A stretch of DNA of 64,000 nucleotides from Amorphophallus konjac (lineage: Eukaryota; Streptophyta; Magnoliopsida; Alismatales; Araceae). A program made the translations under genes and the position numbers. Location of the stretch: the NCBI GenBank assembly GCA_022559845.1, contig CM040126.1, positions 125,154,886-125,218,885 of the forward strand, in the 5' to 3' direction. Below are positions 50,400 through 63,439 of the stretch, piece after piece. The notes below the pieces were generated by a model. That model was not told where the DNA came from. It did no database searches and saw nothing but the letters and a program-made list of their open reading frames with translations. The first letter of the stretch is position 1. Every line of letters starts with the position of its first letter.

Positions 50400-53142
50400 T
50401 TTCTTCTGTAGACTGTTCCATGTGATCAGGGTCTCCGCACCTTAGTGAGGGAGTTCTAGCCCTCGCCTCTCTTCCTTTTCTCCTTATTCGTCTGAGTCTG
50501 GTCTAAACACCACTCCTTCTTGTTAAGCCACTTCCAAATCCTTTGCTTCCAATCCTTTTATCTGCCACTTGAGGATAAATCCCATGTTGATCAACCTCGC
50601 CTCTCGCGGCAGCTGCTTCAACAGAGATCGCATGGTAACATGTTGACGTAAGTAAGCATTTTTATGATATCATTACCTCATTTGCCTCACGCATGATTTT
50701 TAAAATGAAGTGCTTCTTAACAAGATTAAGAGTGGTGTTTTAGACCTTCATCTTAGGCTTTTGTTTAATTCAATTATTCTGAAAAGAGTCTTTAGGCTTG
50801 CTTTTGTAGCACCTTTGGTTAATAAGAACCCCGCGCTGGGAATTCAACATTCTCTCCCCGCTTGTTAATGGCAACCCTTAGCTGGGCATTCCACACACTT
50901 CACGGCGTCCTTAGTCGGCTCCTTTGGTTAACACCGTCCCTACTTTGGCCATGCCATGAGTATATCTGAAAGTCTTTTCTCTTCTTTACTCGGCCAAATG
51001 TAGGTGCAAGAGGTTGACGAATGAGATGACCAACCTAGGTAATCCCCAATACGAGAGGAGTCTCAAATAGGGGCAGTCTTGACCCAAAATCAATATGAAT
51101 TTTCATATGAATTTCATGATATACATCTCGCCAAAAAGGGCTATTATGAAAATCAAGTCAAAATTTCAATAAATTCAAAAGTATGAATTGTGGCATGACA
51201 AGAGTGGCAAAGTCCCTGCAGGGAAAATCCTGGTCGTATGCATGTCAATGGTCTAAAAATTAAAGGCACAAAGCCCCGGCGCAACAGACTACCTCTTTGA
51301 CGGAAAAACCTTGGAAGGAATTCAAGTCCCGACATCTCCCATCCTGCATAAAGCTTATCCTCAATTATTCTTCTCTCCTCCCTCCAAGACTGAATGTTTC
51401 TCAGGTATGGCCTTGGTAGGGGCATCGTTATACAAGGGTAGCCGGTCATGGGGCGCCACTTCAATGCACGCTCAGCTTTGGGCAATTTTTAGCGAAAGGG
51501 GAAGGAACGAGGACCCCTAGCCAGTGGTTTAAAAACACCCTTTGATGCTGCATTAACAAAGTCTAAATCAAAATCCAAAAAAATTTGAATATTTCCTGAT
51601 CAAAATCCAAAAAAAATGAATGTTTTTAAAAATTCACAAAAAATTTTAAAAATCTTTTTCAAAACCCACAAAAAAATTGCATATTCCAAAATCCAAAAAA
51701 AATGCATTGTATTCTCTGATGGTGTTTTTGTAGGAACAAGAATTTTGCAAGGACCAAGAGCACGGGATGAGTCCTCTCCATTCATTGTCATCTACCTTTG
51801 GATTCTCCCCATATTCACAATGATCACATCTTCATGATTTGCTAGGCATTAACTGATTATTCATTTTCAAAATCTTTTAGTAAACTCCTGCTGATTTCAC
51901 TTGATCACTTTGCCACTGGGCATTACTTGATCCTGATCATCCAATCTCAATCTCACATGCCAAGATTGTCATCCTCATGACAAAACAACAAACAATGATG
52001 CTTTGCAATGCTATGATTTAACTCATGCTATTCATGCTAAACATGCTTCGCCTTGCTAATACGTGCTTGAATGCTATCCACACCAAGCTTTGGTTGCTTT
52101 GATGACTATATTGTGATTGCTTTCATGCTATGTTTCATGCTATGCTTGCTATGCTTAAATGCCATATTCATTGCTTGTTATCTTCCTTATATTTTGGCTA
52201 ATGAAGTTTTGAGCACAGGAAAGAAGCTCTTGGTCCCACCGACTGGGCATCATCATCCAAGTCCCACGGTGTTTGCACCTCTTCTCAGTTCCCTCATGCT
52301 CATTGCTATCACCATCTTCCTTGTATGCATTGTTACTATATGTTACATACGCTATTATAGCATATCAAGGACCTTGTGGTTCTGATGAACCTGGAATTTG
52401 AGTTCCCCTTCATCAAAAATAGTGATAATTCCAGGAAAGTCTTGATCACACGGATAGGTCGTTGAGTCATTAAAGGCTTGGGACGATGGTTCCACTTTCT
52501 GAGTTGATGCGCGGACAAACGGCTTCGGCTTAGTGTCAGCTCAAGATTTGGATTCTTGACCAAATCTAGATGGCTTAACAATATTATCCTTGATTATTTT
52601 CTATATTTTTAGTTTGTTTTATCTTTTCCTTTTAGCCCAGCATGCATCATGTAGGACTTTGAGCTTCGTGCTGAAAATCTTCATATTATGGCAATAATGA
52701 AGGTCACTCGCTCTCAATTGAGTTGACATGAGATATTCCACTCCAAATTGAGTACTTTATTCTCTCTGAAGCCGCTCAGGCTAGTTCTTCGAAAAATGTC
52801 CCTTTGCTGGGTCTTCATCTCAATTCCCTTTATTTTTCTGCAAATCCACCTTGGTTGTAGCACGTCCACGTTGGCTGGTAAAAGCTCTCCAATGGTGCCT
52901 CCCTGTCGTGCCCACGTGCACATTTTACTGGTTTTTAGTTTAGTCTCCTTCATCCAGCAAGTTGATGTTTCCTTGGAATCACCTAGAGTTGTTTCACTCA
53001 GAATCTCGGAAAGATTTCTAATGCTTTGTATCTGAGGCGTGTCACATCACACCTTGGCATCTACTTATCAGTTCACTCCACTTTATTCCACTTCATTACA
53101 CTTTCGTTTCATTCCGTCTCACTCCCTTGCAAAGCAGACGCC
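50400..53142 (+). other. Non-coding 3' half of B
   Basis: No ORF with a domain. Contains an A-rich block (51560-51715) with repeated AAAATCCAAAAAA. Most of the region from about 50900 has a recognisable inverted counterpart in element C (61073-63430), including GCCAGTGGTTTAAA (51520) and the GTCCCACGGTG segment (52260). Confidence 0.65.
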
Positions 53143-53155
53143 AAGGCGGGGCAGC
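53143..53155 (+). other. Polypurine tract of B
   Basis: AAGGCGGGGCAGC directly before the 3' LTR. The same tract, inverted, flanks the LTRs of C. Confidence 0.75.
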
Positions 53156-54541
53156 TGTAGACACGCCAAAATTGATACTATGTCGATCAAAACTCATGTC
53201 ACTATGTTAACGCCCCAAAGTGAACTTCAATATTTCTATAATATAAAGTTTTTCTCTTTTGTGTGGGTTTTTATGATGTTTCTTGTATTTTTTTAATTAA
53301 CGACTTGAAGAGGGGCGTGATTTAAATAACGACCTAATCTGGGGTGTGTTCTCGAGAAAGGACGGCTGGTGTTAAGGGCGTCAATTTCTGGTATTTTACG
53401 AGTCCCACCACGATTGAAAAATCAAGAATTAACGTCATTCCTTAGGGCGTGTTTTTAATTAACGCCTTTCCTTCAGGCGTCTTTTTCATAATTTTCAAAT
53501 AAGGGAAGTTTTTCTTACTAAAATTGAATCCAGGAGTTGACGCCTTTGTCCCAGTCGTGTTTTGAATTAACGCATTTATCTCAAGTCGTCAATTTTAATT
53601 GACGCCCTTCTGAGGGTCGTCTCTCACCCTTCCGTGTCCGGTTTGAACATACCTTTCCTAGAGAGTTCCCTACCTTGGTTAATCACTTGCTCGATCTGGG
53701 AACTAGAGTCCTTGCCGTGGATGATCATTGCTTGTTCTTATCCCATTAGAATACAGTTTTGCACCCTATAAAAGGATGCCCTGGTTGATCTCGCGCGAGG
53801 TTACGGGTGCTGGCGATTGAAGTAACGGGCTGGTGATTCGCGCGAGGTTACGGGTGTTGGCGATTGAGGTTGCAGAAGCTAGTTTACAGAGGTTGATCAT
53901 CTGATAATATGGAATTCGTCTCTCTCTTTTCTCTGCCAGCCTTCAAGTCCTTTGTCTCACGGTCGTTCTCTCCTCCTGTGCGATCTCTTTAGAGGCTCTC
54001 TGCTTCCTCCTGCTGCTGCAACCGAAGCGTCAAAGTGGTTTCCCGCTTTACTGTTTACAGGAACAGCAGGGGCTTTCTTTCTCACGTTTGTCTTCATCAT
54101 CTCATCATCGATCACTATATTCTTCTTTTGCATTAGTTTGCTGTGCATCTCTTTCCCTTTCCCTAATTCTCTAGGGGTTTTAAAAAAATAAACAAAAGGT
54201 GCACACTTTATGCTCTCTTTCTTCATCATATTATTTCTTGGATTGATACTACACACGTTTGGCTGATCCCCTCTTCTTTTGATTGTTTGTTCTTAGATTA
54301 AGGGTAATCAAGAGGAAAACCCCCTTCATCGGATGGCCGATAGATGGAGGAGGAAGGAATCTACATCCATCCCGCATCCTTATCTTCACCAGGTATTCGC
54401 GATCAATTTCCTTTATTTTTGAGGTAACCCCTCTGGCGATCACACTCCTTATTAGCACCACGTGCTCCTTTACTCCTTTTCATTTATTCCCCTTCTTATA
54501 CAAATATTTTTATCTTAAAAGTGGATTTTCCATGATCCACA
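53156..54541 (+). repeat. 3' LTR of B
   Basis: 1,386 bases, with the palindrome cluster at about 53305-53620 and the TATA box at 53767. Followed by ATCAA. Confidence 0.92.
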
Positions 54542-54546
54542 ATCAA

Positions 54547-55197
54547 GATATAAATATGAGAGCTTGGTTCACTTTTATTAAACCGTGATTTCAGATATAA
54601 ATACAGAATTTTAATGGCAAACTTTGCATACATCATGTTTAAACCATGCTGATTAATAAAGTTCATTCATTAGCCCTTATGATGGAAGACTCTGAAAAAT
54701 TCTATTTTGGATTTATAAAATTGGTATCTCCTTGAAAATCTTGTTGAATTACTCATATGTTTGAAGCTTATTTGGAATTCTTTTGCTCACTGTCGTTTGA
54801 TTCTTGATAAAATTCATCTTGACCAGAACTTATCCTTGATTGCCCCTATGTTTTTGCTGATAGATGCTTATCACTTCTTCCACTCTAATACCTCTGCTTT
54901 ATCAGAGAGGGAAATTATCACATCAGCATGTTTCTGGCATTAAGGGCAAGATTAATCTACTTGACCCTCCTTCTTGGCTGTCCTTCCTCATACCCTATTC
55001 ATACTTCTTTTCACCTCACATTTTCAGGGGGAGTAGGGTCACATGTTGTGCATGTTCTTATCTGGCTGTTTAAGCTCTTATGGTATGGGGGAGCATAGCT
55101 TATCAAACTACTTTCTTTTTGATGAAGTCAAAGGGGGAGAATAGTTTGTCTGTCAACATCTTGCTTTATCTTCTTGACTCATAGTGTTGCCATCATC
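54547..55197 (+). other. Non-coding 3' region of S, part 3
   Basis: Continues S after the second ATCAA copy (54542-54546). Contains GGGGGAG tracts near 55027, 55088 and 55133. Short ORFs show no domain. Confidence 0.65.
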
Positions 55198-55211
55198 AAA
55201 AAGGGGGAGAT
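55198..55211 (+). other. Polypurine tract of S
   Basis: AAAAAGGGGGAGAT immediately before the 3' LTR. Confidence 0.85.
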
Positions 55212-58200
55212 TGTTGTGTCCCTTTGGTTTTGATGATAGCAAACACTATAAGTCATCATGTGTTTTCATGAAGATTTATAGATTGAATGATATTTGCAAT
55301 ATGCATCTGATTATGTATTCAGTCACTACACTGTGCATTAATGAGGTTTGATTGATGAGCATTGTTTGTTGATAAGAATGTCGACTCTAACAGTCGACAC
55401 TGGGTCGGTGCATTTCATGATCATACACAGATAGGTCCGAGCATGCCAAGTCCAAGCATACCATGTCCGAGCAGGTTTGTGTCCTAAGTCCTTACATGTT
55501 CTGTCTTAGACTTTGTATCATGATCTGTGCACTTCTGTTGAAGTTGGTGCAGTTCTAGTTGATTTCATACTCATCTCAGTGCACACTTAAGTCCATGCTA
55601 GCTTTGCACTTGGTAAACAAAGGTTGATGCAAGTCTACACATGCATTGCCTATTGTTGTTGAAGACGGTGCACGTTTGTGTCTCAGTGCATGAGCTGGGT
55701 CTCATTCTGCGTCTCATGATTCATCTAAGGCATATATTAAGGTCGGTGCAGGTTGTGTCTAAAGCAGACACACGATCGGTGCATGTCTACGTCTAAGGTC
55801 TGTGAGGTCTGTGCATATCCTACGTCTTATCTTGCGTCTCACATAGCCTAGTCGGTGCATGTCTAAGTCGTTGCATCTGCGTCTCATGCATTTGTGTCTT
55901 AGCATAACCTCGGTGCATAGCTTGCGTCTCACATTGCGTCTCATGCACATACTAGGGTCTGTGCACACTAGCAAGTCTGTGCATACACTGTAGCTAAGTC
56001 AGTGCACATTTGCTCGATGCTTGTCACGAGGTCTGTGCACATTTCGTCATATGCATACACTGCTCAACTTGGTGCACATCACTGTTCATAGGGATTAGCT
56101 CAATGCATTCATATAGCCGATGCATGTTTTCACACGATCAAAGCTACAACCTTTGTTGAAATCTGTGCAATTCATTGTTTACTTGTATAAGGACAGTGCA
56201 TTGTTTGTCTTGCATATTCAACCTTAGAGCAGGTTTAGAGTCCGTGCATGTTTCTGGCTAAGGTATAAGGTCGTGCATAGTCCACTTCATATCATCCTAG
56301 TCGGTGCATGCTTTTGTCTAAGGCACATCCACGGTCTGTGCACATCTAGCGTAATGCATACGATGTCCGTGCATAGTTGGCTGGTCAGCATACTAGGTCG
56401 GTGCACCTTTTGACCCTTGCATGCTGCAGGGTCGGTGCAAGTTTTGGGCATGCAGGTTGATGCATGTTTTCGCCTTGTCTATATGCAAGGTCATTGCATG
56501 TTCGTTTGTCAGCATGCTAGGTCGGTGCATAGTTGGTTGTAGCACGCATGGCTGAGGGTCGGTGCAGCTTTTGCTGCAAGACCAAGTCGGTGCATATTTG
56601 TGTTCAGGCATACTATTTTTGCCTTGTGCTATACAAGGTCTGCGCAACATTCAACTTGATGCACATTTGTTCTCCTGCATATATAGGATTGTGCACGTTG
56701 TAGCCACAAGACTTCATAGTCTGTGCAATTTTCAAGTCGGTGCATACTCTGGTTACATGCTTGTCACGGTCGGTGCACTTCTCTGTTCCTTCGATGGAAA
56801 ATCGGTGTAATACACTATTGCTGCATCTGAAGGTCCGTGCATAAAGAAAGTCAGTGCAATACACTGTGCATGTTCGTATATGTCTATCAACATACGAACT
56901 CGGTGCAAGTCACTGTAGATCTCGGTGCATGGCTTAAGCCTATTCACAGTCGGTGCAAATTTTGCACTGAGCTCTTCTCTATTCTAGGTCTGTGCATATG
57001 TCTGTTTACGCATTTCACGGTCAGTGCACATCTGGTTTAATTAAGCCTAAGGTCTGTGCAAGGTCTGCTCTTCCACGTGATGAACTCTAATTTTCTGCAA
57101 GTGATCCTAAACAATACTCTATCTTTTAAAGGGAACAATTTCGTTCGCAGTAGAGGCACGTGACCTCTGAAAAGGCAGAAGGCTGGCTCGTGGATAAAGG
57201 GTGAAATGATTGGCACGTGATCTGAGGAAAGGAAGCTTCTATTCCCTAACACGTGGACAAATGGAATTTCAGTAGGGTTCTGTTGATTGATCCATACGAA
57301 GCCATGTTCCTATATAAAGCTACATTACCCTTCGAAGAAGGGTGCGGGTGCTGGAAGAGAGGCCGCTAGAAGAAAAGAAAGGAGAGCCAGCAGCAGACGA
57401 AGAAAACGAAGAACCGAAGAAAAAGAAAAAGGAGTGCCGCCAATGAGAAGAGAAAAGGAGAGACAGAAGAAGAGAAAAGTGTGGGAGAAAAAGAGATCAA
57501 GAGAAGAAGAGAAAGAAAGATAGAGAAAGAAAGAGAGGGTTCGAGGATAAGAAAAGAAGCATCATCATAAAACCTGTCCCTACTGGAATCTGGATGAAAT
57601 CCAATCCAGTCAGTTCCATGGGAGCCACATCTGTGTTGCTATCGTTTACAGCTTTCAGTTGTTGTGTTTTCTTGCCTTTTGTTTTCTTTTGAACCTTATT
57701 TCAAGCTGTTAGTCAGCGGAGCAAGCTGTGTTGCTCAGCGGTTGCAGAGGAGGATTCCTCTGGTCGGCTAAGCTGTGTTGCCCAGCGGGTCAAGCTGTAA
57801 GGCAGCAGATGGCTAAGCTATATTACCCAGCGGAAGCAAGCTGTGATGCTCTGCGGATGTAGGCAAGCTGTGAAGCCCAGCGGTTTAAGCTGTGTATTAG
57901 CAGGAATCCACACACGGGTTGAGTGTGGGGTGGATGTTGGTCTGAAGGACCGAACCACCTAAAAATCCTGGTGTTCTGTGGTTTGCTTTTGCGTTCTACT
58001 CCATATGTTCTACCACCCTTCGCAGGATGTTTCATGAGCGATATATGGTTGATGGTTGTCTCACTTGACTCGTTTATTAGCCTACAGCGTTATTTGGGTT
58101 GTTCAGTGAGCTTGCATACCTTTGCTCTTATCCGCTGTTATCATCTTCTTCACTGAGTTAGAAGTTTGATTGGTTGACCAGTTTGGTGACTGAGTGTTGA

Positions 58201-58285
58201 TTAGTTTAGAATAGTTTATTTCCGCAATAGTTTTAAAGAGGGATTCATTCACCCCCCCTCTAAATCCATCCCTTACACCCTAACA
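55212..58285 (+). repeat. 3' LTR of S
   Basis: 3,074 bases, collinear with the 5' LTR including array, TATA box and purine tract. Followed by GCCTT at 58286-58290. Confidence 0.92.
55390..57065 (+). repeat. Degenerate GTCGGTGCA array, 3' LTR of S
   Basis: Same array as at 26600-28290, with the same succession of unit variants and small indels (for example about 20 bases lost near 55707). The array therefore predates this insertion. Confidence 0.85.
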
Positions 58286-58290
58286 GCCTT

Positions 58291-59276
58291 CGTGTCAAAA
58301 TATTGCCCTGCTACCACTATAGCAAGCCAAGGGAACAAGACGTTTGGCGCTAACTTTAGTGCTTTTGAGAAGCAGAGGGGGAAGGCGGAAGAGGCAGCCG
58401 ACCCTTCGACCAACAAGCCTGCCAAGCAAGGACCCTCACTGCGGGATAAAATGAGGAAGCTTTACTCCTTTCTTAAGGATAAAATCGTAGTTATCTTTGA
58501 ATGGGCTTGCCACTATGGCAAGATTGCTCTCCCTGAGCCCGAGAGGCCATATGATATTGTAAGAAGTAACGATCCTTGATTCTGCCCCTATCATCAGATG
58601 TTGGGGCATTTCATCGAAGACTATTATGTATTCAAAGATATTGCTTGCAGATCAGGGAATACAAGGTGGACTCACCACGCCTTCATGAAATGGGCACCTT
58701 CAGAATGGGAGTTCATGTGGTCTCGATATATTACCGAAGCCCCGAAGATACATCAAAGGCCGACCAAAGGAGGCTTCGAACCGAAAAGGAGCTATCCGAG
58801 CAACAGATATCACTTATGAAAGAAGAGAAGAATGACAACTCTTGTCCCACTGCAAGGGCATATCACCTCAGCTCCCTAACCATAGGGGTCGCAGATCCCG
58901 TCAATGGAGCAGTGGAAGGATGCCATGAAGCAGATCTCATCTCCCTCTCCACCTTTGCAGGTGAAGGCCCCCTGGGGGCGGTCTGTGATGATTATCTAGA
59001 GGATTACAAAGAAATCCTACAGCCTCTAGGGTCAGGAGATAGCCCACAATCCCAAATGAAGACATACAAAGGCCAAAAGGCCGATAGTCCCTCCAGATAT
59101 TAGGGGCCTGTTGTCATAGAAGCCGCTGCCACCTCCAGCGATACAACACTAAAATAAGAAGATAAAGAATTCCTTTCTACCCCTAGGGGTGCTTCATCGA
59201 CGGGCCGATATCCAAGCCGCCCGAAATTTGTATTGCTAGTGCACATGTTGCTTCCCTAACAAATTCAAGTGCCAGA
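58291..59276 (+). pseudogene. gag: Gag module 2 of H, C-terminal part, after S
   Basis: Continuation of the module interrupted at 26415. FVSKYCPATT follows LEAF, matching LEAFLSRY-like sequence in module 1. It runs on to CPYHQMLGHFIEDYYVFKD (58581-58640 region), where the module 1 equivalent has DCYVFK, so a Cys has become Tyr. Further acidic and Ser-rich sequence extends to about 59100 with stops. The region ends where element C begins at 59277. Confidence 0.65.
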
Positions 59277-61072
59277 TGTAGATCTATGAAAAATCCACTT
59301 AGGAAAATTAATTACCAATATATATATGGATGAATAAATGGAAAAGAATGGGAAAGAGATAGAAAAGGGGGTAAGAGCGCATGTGTTGATGCTAAGGGAA
59401 AGGTGATTGCCAGAGACACGCGGGCCTCAAAGGAATATAACAATAAAAGAACAAGGAGGGTTTGTGAATAAATACCTTCAAATGCAGAGGAGATGTGAGT
59501 GTCCACCTTCTCTTTCTATCGGTCGGCCGATGAAGAGAGTTTTCCTTGATTTGATTACCCTTGCAAAATAACAATAAACACCAATAAAAGAGATTGGATT
59601 ATAACCAAGGTGAGTGTAGCATCAAATTCTAAATATAAAATAAGCATGAAAGAACATGAAGATGGACACACCTTGTTGGTGTTTTGGTTTTAAACCCCTA
59701 TGCAAAGGGTGAAAAAAATATGATGAAAAAGGGAGGGTGCAAGTGTTGCACAAAGGGAGATGTGCTAGAGTGCACAAGAGGATGATCTCAATATTGAGAT
59801 GAAAAGAATAAAAAGAAAATATGATGCATGAACATGAATTGATCTAAATGCACAAAAGAAGAGAATAAGGGGAAGACATTGGTTTATTGGTTTTTCTCCA
59901 TGGCTTTAGATCTTCAATAGGGAAGAAGCCTCCAAAGGATGTGGCTTTGGCATAGAGAGACTTTCTCCTTGAGCCTTCAAACCGGCAGCACCTCCCCTTT
60001 GATTAGTTGAGCATCTTTAAACACAAGGGAGAGAGGGGTCCTATTTATTAGGCCAAAATTTGGAGTTTAGTTCAAGGGAAATTTGGAAATCAAGTTTTCA
60101 TGGGATATGGAAGGAGATGTACATTGCCCAAGTGTCCTTGCAACCTTAGAAAGCCTTAGGACCCCTTTCCCAAGTGGAAAGGGAGCTCAAAATGGAGAAA
60201 CAAGGAGATTCTGGTGGACACGGAACTCTGCAAGAATTGGCGACTGACGCAGTGGTCACCCATTAAATGAACGTCAGTTCAAAGAGTCGCCCATTCTGAG
60301 GCATTTTAAGACGGATTAGAACTTTCCAAAATTAGAAAAGAATTGGTGTCTGGGGTCAAGTCACCAATTAGGAATTAATAGGAATTTTGGACGGAGTTGG
60401 AAGCTCAAAATAAGACAAGGAAATTGGCGTCTTAGTGTCCGGACGCTAATTCTTGAATTAGCGACCATCCGGATGGACGTAGATTCAAAAATAATCTGAT
60501 TTCGAGTTAAAACATGAAGAAAAGAATTGGTGTCATACCTTACGGTCGCCAATTAAAGAATTGGTGACCTTACGAAGTGTCACCAATTTAAAATCTTATA
60601 AAATCGACTCGAAAATAGATTAAAAATATAAAATGAAGAATTTGCGTCCATCTGAGCAGGCGCCCATTTTTAAATGGGCACCCAGGTGACCAGTCGCTCG
60701 TTCCTGGCTGAAAATTGGGCCGCCTGGGGCTCTCTTCTGAACATGGTCGCCTAGGCGATCGCGTCCAGGAGGACCCAACCAAATATATAAAAAAAATCAT
60801 TTTTTAATTAAAAGAATTTGCGTCTGATATGTGTGTTGCCCATTAAATGGCATCCGGGTGGTCTGACTCCCATTCTTTTAAGCCCGAAAAAATTGAGAAA
60901 AATCTCATAAAAATTCATAAAAATAGGAAAATATGCTGGAAAGTCGTGAAAAGCTGAAAATCCGAGAAAATTGAGAAAAACCGCTCAAATAAGTCGATTT
61001 GAGGGTTCAATTGGGACATTATAAAGTAGCATGAGATGTGCTCAAAATGATATCAATTTTGGTGTGTCTACA
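59277..61072 (-). repeat. 3' LTR of C
   Basis: 1,796 bases. The minus strand reads TGTAGACACACC at 61072 and ends ATAGATCTACA at 59277, matching the ends of the B LTR. It contains a palindrome cluster (60235-60880) and a weak TATA-like AATAAATAGG (minus) near 60045-60054. Confidence 0.8.
60235..60880 (-). repeat. Palindrome cluster in the LTR of C
   Basis: Units with arms like AATTGGCG(A/T)C / GTCGCCAATT, e.g. around 60340-60370, 60422-60460, 60523-60555 and 60558-60592. Also blocks GCGCCCATTTTTAAATGGGC-like at 60660-60682. The position upstream of the TATA-like box matches B. Confidence 0.6.
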
Positions 61073-61085
61073 GCTACCCCGCCTT
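61073..61085 (-). other. Polypurine tract of C
   Basis: The minus strand reads AAGGCGGGGTAGC directly before the LTR, as in B. Confidence 0.75.
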
Positions 61086-63430
61086 GGCGTCTGCTTTGCA
61101 AGGGAGCGAGGTGGAGTGGAATGAAGTGGAATGAAAGAGTAATGGAGTGGAATGGAGTGAAGTGAACTGAAAAGTAGACGCCAAGGTGTGATGAGACACG
61201 CAATCAACATCACCTGATAATAATTGAATCTGGAGATCGAAATGAAGCAATCTTGAGAAGATTCAATGAAAGTAACAGTTGTTTGGATAAAGGAAGGAGT
61301 GTGCACGCAGGCACGAAGGGGAGAATAAAAGAAGTGGTCAACTTTCAGCGCAGTGGAAGTATCCCAGGTTACAAACCTATATGTTTCACCATTGGAGAGC
61401 AGTTACCAGCCAATGTGGACGTGCTGCAGCCAAGGTGGATCTAAGGAAAACGATTGAAGTAAGAGGATAGAAATCCAAACAAAGAGTTTTTAAGAAATGG
61501 CCCAAAAATGACAACAAGGCGAACTGAGGACTCAATTCGGCATGAAATATCTCATATCTTGAAGATTGAAGATCAATTGACCCTCAGAATCGAGTTATTA
61601 GAAGGGTTTTCCCAAAGTTAATTCAAAGTCCTATATGAATACATGTTGGGCTAAAAGAAAAAATTAGAATAAATTAAAATAGAATGTAATCAAGGATAAT
61701 ATTGTTAGGCTGCCCAAACTGAGTCAAGATATCGATTTGTGAGCTGATACTAAGCCAAAGCCCATTTATCTGCGCACCAACTCGCAAAAGGGAACCATCG
61801 TCCCCAGTTTTGGATGGCTCAATGACCTATCCATGCGACTAAGATTCCTCTGAAATTATCATTATTTTTTTATGAAGGGGAACTCAAATTCTAGATTTAC
61901 CAAAGCCACAAGGTCCTTGATATAATCTAATAGTGTAGATAACATATAGTAAAAATGCATACAGAGAAGATGGTGAGGCAATATGCATGAGGGAACTGAG
62001 AAATGCAATGCAAGCACCGTGGGACTAGAGTGATGCCCAGACGGTGAGACCAAAGCTTCTTCCTGCACTCAAAATTTGATTAACCAAGATATAAAGGATA
62101 ACAAGCAATGAATAGCAATAAAGCATATCAAGCATAACATGAATAGCATCCAAGCATATATCAAGCATGTATTAAGCATCAATAGCAAAGTAAGGCAAAG
62201 CATGTCTAGCATGAATAGCATTGATTTTAGCATAGCAATTGCATTGAATATCAAAGCAGAGATTGCATCGAAATGTGAAACGTACAAAGTATCATTGTTT
62301 GTTATTTGTCATGAGGATGACAACTTAGCTAATCATAAGATTGAGGTTGGATGACCAAGATCAAGTAATGCCAAGAACGACAAGAGTAATCTAGTGAAGT
62401 CAGCAGGAGTTATTTTTAGAAAGATCAGAGTGATGATGCCGAGACTGATGCACAGAATGGCAATTCATGAAGATATTGATGTTAAGAACATAGGGGAGAA
62501 TCAAAAGATAGATAGTAATGAATGGAGAGGACTAATCTCATGCTCTTAGTCCTTACAAAGGGTGCCCCTGTAAAATAACACCATCAGGAAATACAATGTA
62601 ATTTTTATAGATTTTTGAAATATGTAAATTTTTTATGGGTTTTGAAAAATATTCAAATATTTATGAATTTTTGGAAGATATTTGAATTTTTTTAGATTTT
62701 TGGAAATATTCAACTTTTTTTTATTTTTATTGAGAAATATTCAATTTTTTATATTTTTTGTTTAGATATTGCTAATGCAGCATCAAAGGATGTTTAAACC
62801 ACTGGCTAGGGCTCCTTGTTCCTTCCCCTTTCGCTAAGAACTATCCAAAGTAGGGCATGCATTAGAAGGTGGCGCCACATAGTCGGCCCTTGGTTAATGG
62901 TGCCCCTACTAAGGCCATACCCGAGAAACACTCAGCCTTGGAGAGAGAAGAGAAGAAAAATTGAGGATAAGCTTGATACGAGTTAAGAAGATACCAGGTT
63001 TAACTTCCGTCCATACAACCCCTAGAGATTCTATCTATTGCGTCAGAACTTTATGTCATATCATCGAACCTTAAATTCTTACTTAGGCACGGATACGACC
63101 GGGCTCATAACGTCCCGCGGGGAAACTGTATTGCCCTCTTGCATGTCAAAAATTTTAATTTTTTTCTGATTTTATCTTCATTTGATCATCATTTTTTGCT
63201 CTTGTTGTCCTTTGGACTTGAGAGATATTACACATGAGCTTTGAAATTTGAGAATAAGGTCATAATTGACTGCCCCTATTTGAGACTTCCTCTTGTCGGG
63301 GTGTGCTTAGGTTAGTTATTTTTGCCCAGAATACCTCTACCCTCATATTTTGGCCGAGAAGAGAAGAGAAAAAGACTTCGTGCCCTCGAGCATGGCCCAA
63401 GTAGCAACGGTGTTCTACCAAGAGAGACGA
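61086..63430 (-). other. Internal non-coding region of C
   Basis: Inverted and diverged counterpart of about 50900-53140 in B. Includes an AT-rich block (62590-62770) with ATATTCAA-type repeats. No supported gene. Confidence 0.65.
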
Positions 63431-63439
63431 GCATTGCCC

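Larger units (their letters stand above)
44826..54541 (+). mobile_element. Element B: LTR element without pol, inside S
   Basis: 9,716 bases. LTRs at 44826-46190 and 53156-54541 (TGTAGACACG to GATCCACA), target site ATCAA at 44821-44825 and 54542-54546, a primer site after the 5' LTR and AAGGCGGGGCAGC before the 3' LTR. The 7-kb internal region has a palindrome cluster, a broken proline-rich ORF, a minisatellite and 2.7 kb of non-coding DNA. No Gag core, protease, RT or integrase is seen. Elements N and C share its primer site or 3' end, so this is a family of related non-autonomous elements. Confidence 0.9.
26421..58285 (+). mobile_element. Element S: SIRE-like Ty1/copia element with gag but no pol, interrupted by A and B
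   Basis: LTRs at 26421-29527 and 55212-58285, target site GCCTT at 26416-26420 and 58286-58290, a perfect initiator-Met primer site, and AAAAAGGGGGAGAT before the 3' LTR. LTR start (TGTTGTGTCCC), long LTRs and a Gag with many zinc knuckles fit the SIRE/Maximus lineage. With A and B removed, S is about 11 kb with an internal region near 4.9 kb. I find no protease, integrase, RT or RNase H in it. Non-autonomy is inferred from that absence; deletion after insertion is an alternative. Confidence 0.9.
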
